Positions 6,193-9,301 of a stretch of 9,301 nt of DNA are shown piece by piece. Position numbers and translations under genes: made by a program. Position 1 is the stretch's first letter. Each line of letters begins with the position of its first letter. A model generated the notes under the pieces. It was not told the DNA's origin and ran no database searches. It saw only the letters and a program-made list of their open reading frames with translations. Source of the stretch: Deltaproteobacteria bacterium (lineage in GTDB: Bacteria; Desulfobacterota; Desulfobacteria; Desulfobacterales; SURF-7). Where the stretch lies: positions 1 through 9,301 of the forward strand of contig JAFDJC010000113.1 of the NCBI GenBank assembly GCA_019307665.1. The letters are read 5' to 3'.

Positions 6193-7626
6193 ATGGGAAA
6201 AGAACAAGAACTAAATGCAGATATAGCCATTATAGGTGCGGGTGGCGCAGGTCTGCCTGCTGCGGTTACAGCGGCCTATGGCGGCGCCAGTGTCATCGTG
6301 TTTGAAAAAATGGCGGCAATTGGCGGCGCGGCTAATATGGCGGAGGGGATCTTTGCGGTTGAAAGCAATATTCAACGTAGAGAAAATGTAGGATTAACAA
6401 AAGATCAGGCGTTCAAGCTTCATATGGAGTATAGCCACTGGCGGGTCAATCCGAGTCTGGTCAGAGTGATTATCGATAGATCTGCCGAAACCATCGAATG
6501 GTTAATGGCGCAGGGTGCAAAAATTTGTGAGCCAAGGGCGCTTTATCCGGATTCACTGCGGACGTGGCACACATTGGAAGGCTACGGTAAAACCATTACC
6601 AAAGCCCTTTATGAAAAAGCAAAGGAAGCCGGAGTACAGGTGTTGCTTAAAACACCTGCAAAAAAGCTGGTGCTCGATGAAGAAGGCCGGATAAGCGGTG
6701 TGATTGCAGAAGATAAAAATGGAAATACCATTAAGGCAAATGTAAAAGCAGTGATTATTTCAGACGGCGGTTTTGGCAATAATATGGAAATGCTCCAAAA
6801 ATATACCAATGCTGGACCTGATATTATTCATTATGGTGGAAAAGGTCCAAATGGCGATGGCATACAAATGGCGTGGGAGATAGGCGCTGCTGCTGAAGGC
6901 ACAGATGTGCTTCAACGGGGCATGCCCATGGTGCGGGGTGAAATGGGGATTACCCGTTTGAATACCCTTCTGTCACAACCCTATCTTTGGGTAAACCAGT
7001 GGGGTGAACGGTTTTTTGATGAGGGGACATATGAGTTTCCTTTTGTGGGAAATGCCATTGCAAAACAAGCGAATCAAATCATGTATATCATTTTTGATGA
7101 TCATACAAAAAAGTATATGAAGGAGGTGGGGATTGATTTTGGTGCAGGGGTATATGTGCCGATTGCAACAAAACTGGATAATATTGATGCTGAGCTCCAG
7201 CGCGGTATCGACAAGGGTGAAGCGTATGTAGCTGAAACCATAGATCAATTGGCCAGCATGATCGACATTAATGGAGAAAAATTAGTCGCCACAGTTGAAA
7301 AGTACAATGGATTCTGTAGTAAAGGCCATGATGATCAGTTTGCCAAAAACCCAAAATTTTTACACCCTGTCAAAACACCTGAATTTTATGCCATTCGAGC
7401 CTGTCCGACACTTGTTGGAACTGTGGGCGGCATTAAGATTAATAGCAAAACAGAAGTGTTGAATAAAAAGGATGTGGCTATTCCAGGGCTCTATGCCAGT
7501 GGGAATTGTGCGGGTGGAATGTACGGGGACACCTATGATGCGGTGACATCCGGTTTGACTATCTCGTTTGCAGTTAGTTCCGGGCGCATCGGGTCAGAAA
7601 ATGCGCTAAGATACATTGGTAAATAG
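6193..7626 (+). CDS. Soluble FAD_binding_2 flavoprotein, fumarate-reductase/ketosteroid-dehydrogenase superfamily (paralogue 1)
   Basis: A 477-residue protein without signal peptide, membrane segment, haem motifs or FMN-attachment domain, so it corresponds to the flavin and capping domains only of flavocytochrome c-type reductases. The FAD fold is clear: IIGAGGAG (13-20), E38 as the ribose-binding acid, IGGAAN (43-48), SDGGFGNN (190-197), NGDGIQMAW, WVNQWGERFFDE, and the C-terminal PGLYASGNCAGGMYGDTYD. RTWHT (H126) may match an active-site His of fumarate reductase. The usual 'HTMGG' His is replaced in CPTLVGTVGG (404-413), and no arginine is seen where GANRLGGN is expected, so the substrate is probably not fumarate. 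AAAGG (6183-6187) lies 5 bases before the ATG. It probably reduces or desaturates a C=C bond with an external electron partner, perhaps working with the OYE-like enzymes (inference). Confidence 0.92.
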   Translation: MGKEQELNADIAIIGAGGAGLPAAVTAAYGGASVIVFEKMAAIGGAANMAEGIFAVESNIQRRENVGLTKDQAFKLHMEYSHWRVNPSLVRVIIDRSAETIEWLMAQGAKICEPRALYPDSLRTWHTLEGYGKTITKALYEKAKEAGVQVLLKTPAKKLVLDEEGRISGVIAEDKNGNTIKANVKAVIISDGGFGNNMEMLQKYTNAGPDIIHYGGKGPNGDGIQMAWEIGAAAEGTDVLQRGMPMVRGEMGITRLNTLLSQPYLWVNQWGERFFDEGTYEFPFVGNAIAKQANQIMYIIFDDHTKKYMKEVGIDFGAGVYVPIATKLDNIDAELQRGIDKGEAYVAETIDQLASMIDINGEKLVATVEKYNGFCSKGHDDQFAKNPKFLHPVKTPEFYAIRACPTLVGTVGGIKINSKTEVLNKKDVAIPGLYASGNCAGGMYGDTYDAVTSGLTISFAVSSGRIGSENALRYIGK

Positions 7627-7695
7627 TTTATTTTACCGAGTTCAAAGAGTTCTCGGAAATGTGTGGTGAGTACATAATTTTTATTGATAATATAT

Positions 7696-7701
7696 AGGAG
7701 G
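7696..7701 (+). promoter_or_regulatory. Strong consensus Shine-Dalgarno for the last gene
   Basis: AGGAGG lies 7 bases before the ATG at 7709. It is the closest to consensus of the ribosome binding sites in the window and suggests that this flavoprotein is translated efficiently relative to its neighbours. Confidence 0.8.
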
Positions 7702-7708
7702 TTTAACC

Positions 7709-9175
7709 ATGGAATATGATTTAATATCAGTAGGCGCTGGTGGAGCAGGATTGGCTGCAGCTGTAACGGCTGCCGAAGCCGGTAAAAAAGCGATAATACT
7801 TGACAGGTTGCGGGTGACCGGCGGGGCAAGCGTATTTGCAAAAGGGCTGTTTGCCTGTCAAAGCCATATACAGAAACAGGAAGGTGTTGAAATCGATCCG
7901 GATAAAATATTTTTACAGCATATGGAATACACCCACTATCTTTCAAACGCCAGGCTGGTAAGGGCGATTATAGATAAATCAGCAGATACCATCAAATGGC
8001 TTGAAGACAGAGGTACGGTATATCGCGGTGTTCCGCCGCTTTATCCTGATGCACCCCGAACATGGCACACCACAAAACAGGAAGGAAAAGGGATAACAAA
8101 AGGGCTTACAAACAAGGCCAAGGAATTGGGCATACCGATCCATTTCCGGACAAGAGCCAGAAAACTGATTATTGAAGACGGAAAGATTGCCGGCGTCATT
8201 GCTGATGATAAAGACGGGAATACCATACAATATCGCGGCAAGACAGTGGTCATCGCCTCTGGTGGTTTTGCCAATAATGAAGATATGATGCGGAAATATA
8301 CAGACTCAGGGGAGCCGACCATACAAATGGCCTTTGGCCAGGTGGGTAAAGAAGGTGACGGCATTAAGATGGCATGGGAGGCGGGTGCTGCTGAAGAAGG
8401 GACACATGTCATTCAGCGTGGATTAGCCGGTGTATTGAAGAAAAAAGAGGTGTTAACCGAGGCACCCACGAAAAGCCAGTTTGATAAACACATTACAGCT
8501 ATCTTAAAACAGCCTACGTTCTGGGTAAACGCAAACGGAGAACGTTTTTTCAATGAATCGGAATTCTCTTTTGCCCATATCGGCAATGCCATGTCCAAAC
8601 AGCCTGATCAGGTCCTGTTCAACATGTTTGATGATGACTACCGGAAATTGATGGAAGAAGAAGGCCTCCAGGTAGGTCTTGGCGTGTTTGCGCCCACCGG
8701 CACAAAAGTACCCGATGTTCCTAAAGCGCTCCAGGCCAGTATGGAAAAAGATGAAGCATGGATCTGCGATACCATTGAACAGCTTTGTGAAAAGACCGGT
8801 ATGAACCTGGAAGTTCTGAAAGCATCCATGGATGAGTACAATGGATTCTGTGACAAGGGACGTGACGCGCTTTTTGCCAAAAATCAGAAGTTTATGAAAC
8901 CCATAAGAAAAGCGCCGTTTTATGCTATCAAGGGGCACCCGACACATGTGGGAACTCTCGGCGGAATAAAAATCAACCACAAGTGTGAAGTGATCAAGAA
9001 AAGCAGTAAAACATTCCTGGATGTTATCCCGGGTCTGTATGCAGCAGGTAATGTGGCCGGTGGAATGTATAACGATACATACGATGCATCTCATACCCTT
9101 GGCCTTACACTGGCGTTTGCTTATAATTCAGGACGGATCGCCGGAGAGACGGCTTTAGAGTACCTTGGTAAGTAG
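7709..9175 (+). CDS. Soluble FAD_binding_2 flavoprotein, fumarate-reductase/ketosteroid-dehydrogenase superfamily (paralogue 2)
   Basis: A 488-residue paralogue of the preceding protein, roughly half identical by eye, also without signal peptide, haem or FMN domain. FAD motifs: SVGAGGAGLAAAVTAAEAGK near the N-terminus, VTGGAS, ASGGFANN, EGDGIKMAW, WVNANGERFFNES, and PGLYAAGNVAGGMYNDTYD at the C-terminus. H120 (RTWHT) is shared with paralogue 1. In the substrate loop it has GHPTHVGTLGG (409-419), with His at 410 and 413 where paralogue 1 has Ala-Cys and Leu, so the two probably handle different substrates. Relative to fumarate reductase, the position of the fumarate-binding His before 'T-x-G-G' is Gly and no matching C-terminal Arg is seen. 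It carries an extra stretch of about 10 residues after 'VIQRGLAG'. It lies 82 bases after paralogue 1 with a strong AGGAGG. The superfamily is secure; the reaction is unknown. Confidence 0.92.
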   Translation: MEYDLISVGAGGAGLAAAVTAAEAGKKAIILDRLRVTGGASVFAKGLFACQSHIQKQEGVEIDPDKIFLQHMEYTHYLSNARLVRAIIDKSADTIKWLEDRGTVYRGVPPLYPDAPRTWHTTKQEGKGITKGLTNKAKELGIPIHFRTRARKLIIEDGKIAGVIADDKDGNTIQYRGKTVVIASGGFANNEDMMRKYTDSGEPTIQMAFGQVGKEGDGIKMAWEAGAAEEGTHVIQRGLAGVLKKKEVLTEAPTKSQFDKHITAILKQPTFWVNANGERFFNESEFSFAHIGNAMSKQPDQVLFNMFDDDYRKLMEEEGLQVGLGVFAPTGTKVPDVPKALQASMEKDEAWICDTIEQLCEKTGMNLEVLKASMDEYNGFCDKGRDALFAKNQKFMKPIRKAPFYAIKGHPTHVGTLGGIKINHKCEVIKKSSKTFLDVIPGLYAAGNVAGGMYNDTYDASHTLGLTLAFAYNSGRIAGETALEYLGK

Positions 9176-9225
9176 TGCCCGAACGAAAATTGTTCCGGAT
9201 TAACCTAAAATTGGCAGACTCTTTT

Positions 9226-9271
9226 AAATTATCTCACATTAAAGGTATCGTCCTTTTTTGTGAGATAATTT
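9226..9271. terminator. Long inverted repeat after the last gene, possible terminator or operator
   Basis: AAATTATCTCACA (9226-9238) pairs perfectly over 13 bp with TGTGAGATAATTT (9259-9271). Inside it, after a symmetrical TT/TT mismatch, AAAGG (9241-9245) pairs with CCTTT (9252-9256) around a 6-base loop. The whole forms one 18-bp stem. It begins 50 bases after the stop of the last flavoprotein, so ending the operon transcript is the simplest role. The T-run after it is only four bases, so it is not a classic intrinsic terminator; an operator or the end of a small mobile repeat are alternatives. Confidence 0.5.
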
Positions 9272-9301
9272 TGTGGAGGCTGACGAGTATTGCGGAGAGA
9301 A

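Noticed and set aside
8504..9094. 196-codon open frame on the minus strand
   Set aside because: It is completely antisense to the strongly family-like second flavoprotein, and its translation is rich in Cys, Phe and His, typical of a shadow of a FAD protein.
6193..9175. Naming the two flavoproteins fumarate reductase or urocanate reductase
   Set aside because: They lack the haem and FMN-attachment domains, and the substrate-binding His/Arg motifs of fumarate reductase are not seen.
9275..9301. GGAGG followed by a possible TTG start at the right edge
   Set aside because: Only four codons remain in the window, so a gene start cannot be supported.

Overview
The window reads as a stretch of one bacterial catabolic gene cluster. 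All genes lie on the + strand, and almost every one encodes a flavin redox enzyme. Base composition is moderate, somewhat below 50% GC by eye. The very large OYE/dienoyl-CoA-reductase-like iron-sulfur flavoproteins, the many FAD oxidoreductases and the absence of oxygenases fit an anaerobe. A Desulfobacterota-type sulfate reducer or a similar anaerobe is my best guess, but no taxonomic marker is present and this is inference.

Layout. (1) Bases 1-116 hold the last 37 codons of an OYE-like flavoprotein that begins outside the window. (2) 166-1569 encodes an MmgE/PrpD-family protein, a family of hydro-lyases, decarboxylases and epimerases acting on small carboxylic acids. (3) 1570-1760 is a non-coding gap with a 9-base tandem repeat, an 11-base direct repeat and a perfect 9-bp hairpin. 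(4) 1761-3860 and 4004-6106 are two tandem paralogues (about 90% identical by hand count) of a roughly 700-residue enzyme: an FMN TIM barrel, a four-cysteine iron-sulfur site, then FAD and NAD(P)H domains. (5) The 143-base gap between them contains a 66-base scar of a lost flavoprotein gene. (6) 6193-7626 and 7709-9175 encode two paralogous soluble FAD_binding_2 (fumarate-reductase/ketosteroid-dehydrogenase superfamily) flavoproteins. (7) The right edge carries a long, nearly perfect inverted repeat. No gene-free stretch exceeds 300 bases.

How the genes may work together (inference). The MmgE/PrpD enzyme could add or remove water, or decarboxylate, to make or move a C=C bond. The OYE-like enzymes and the FAD_binding_2 enzymes both belong to families that reduce, or reversibly oxidise, C=C bonds next to a carbonyl or carboxylate. 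At least three OYE copies, two intact flavoproteins and one broken flavoprotein suggest repeated duplication of an OYE + flavoprotein module and specialisation on related unsaturated or alicyclic acids. The substrate cannot be read from the sequence. The intact flavoproteins appear to lack the hallmark substrate-binding arginines of fumarate reductase, and the OYE pair has a non-canonical active site and cysteine spacing, so textbook names such as fumarate reductase or 2,4-dienoyl-CoA reductase should not be transferred.
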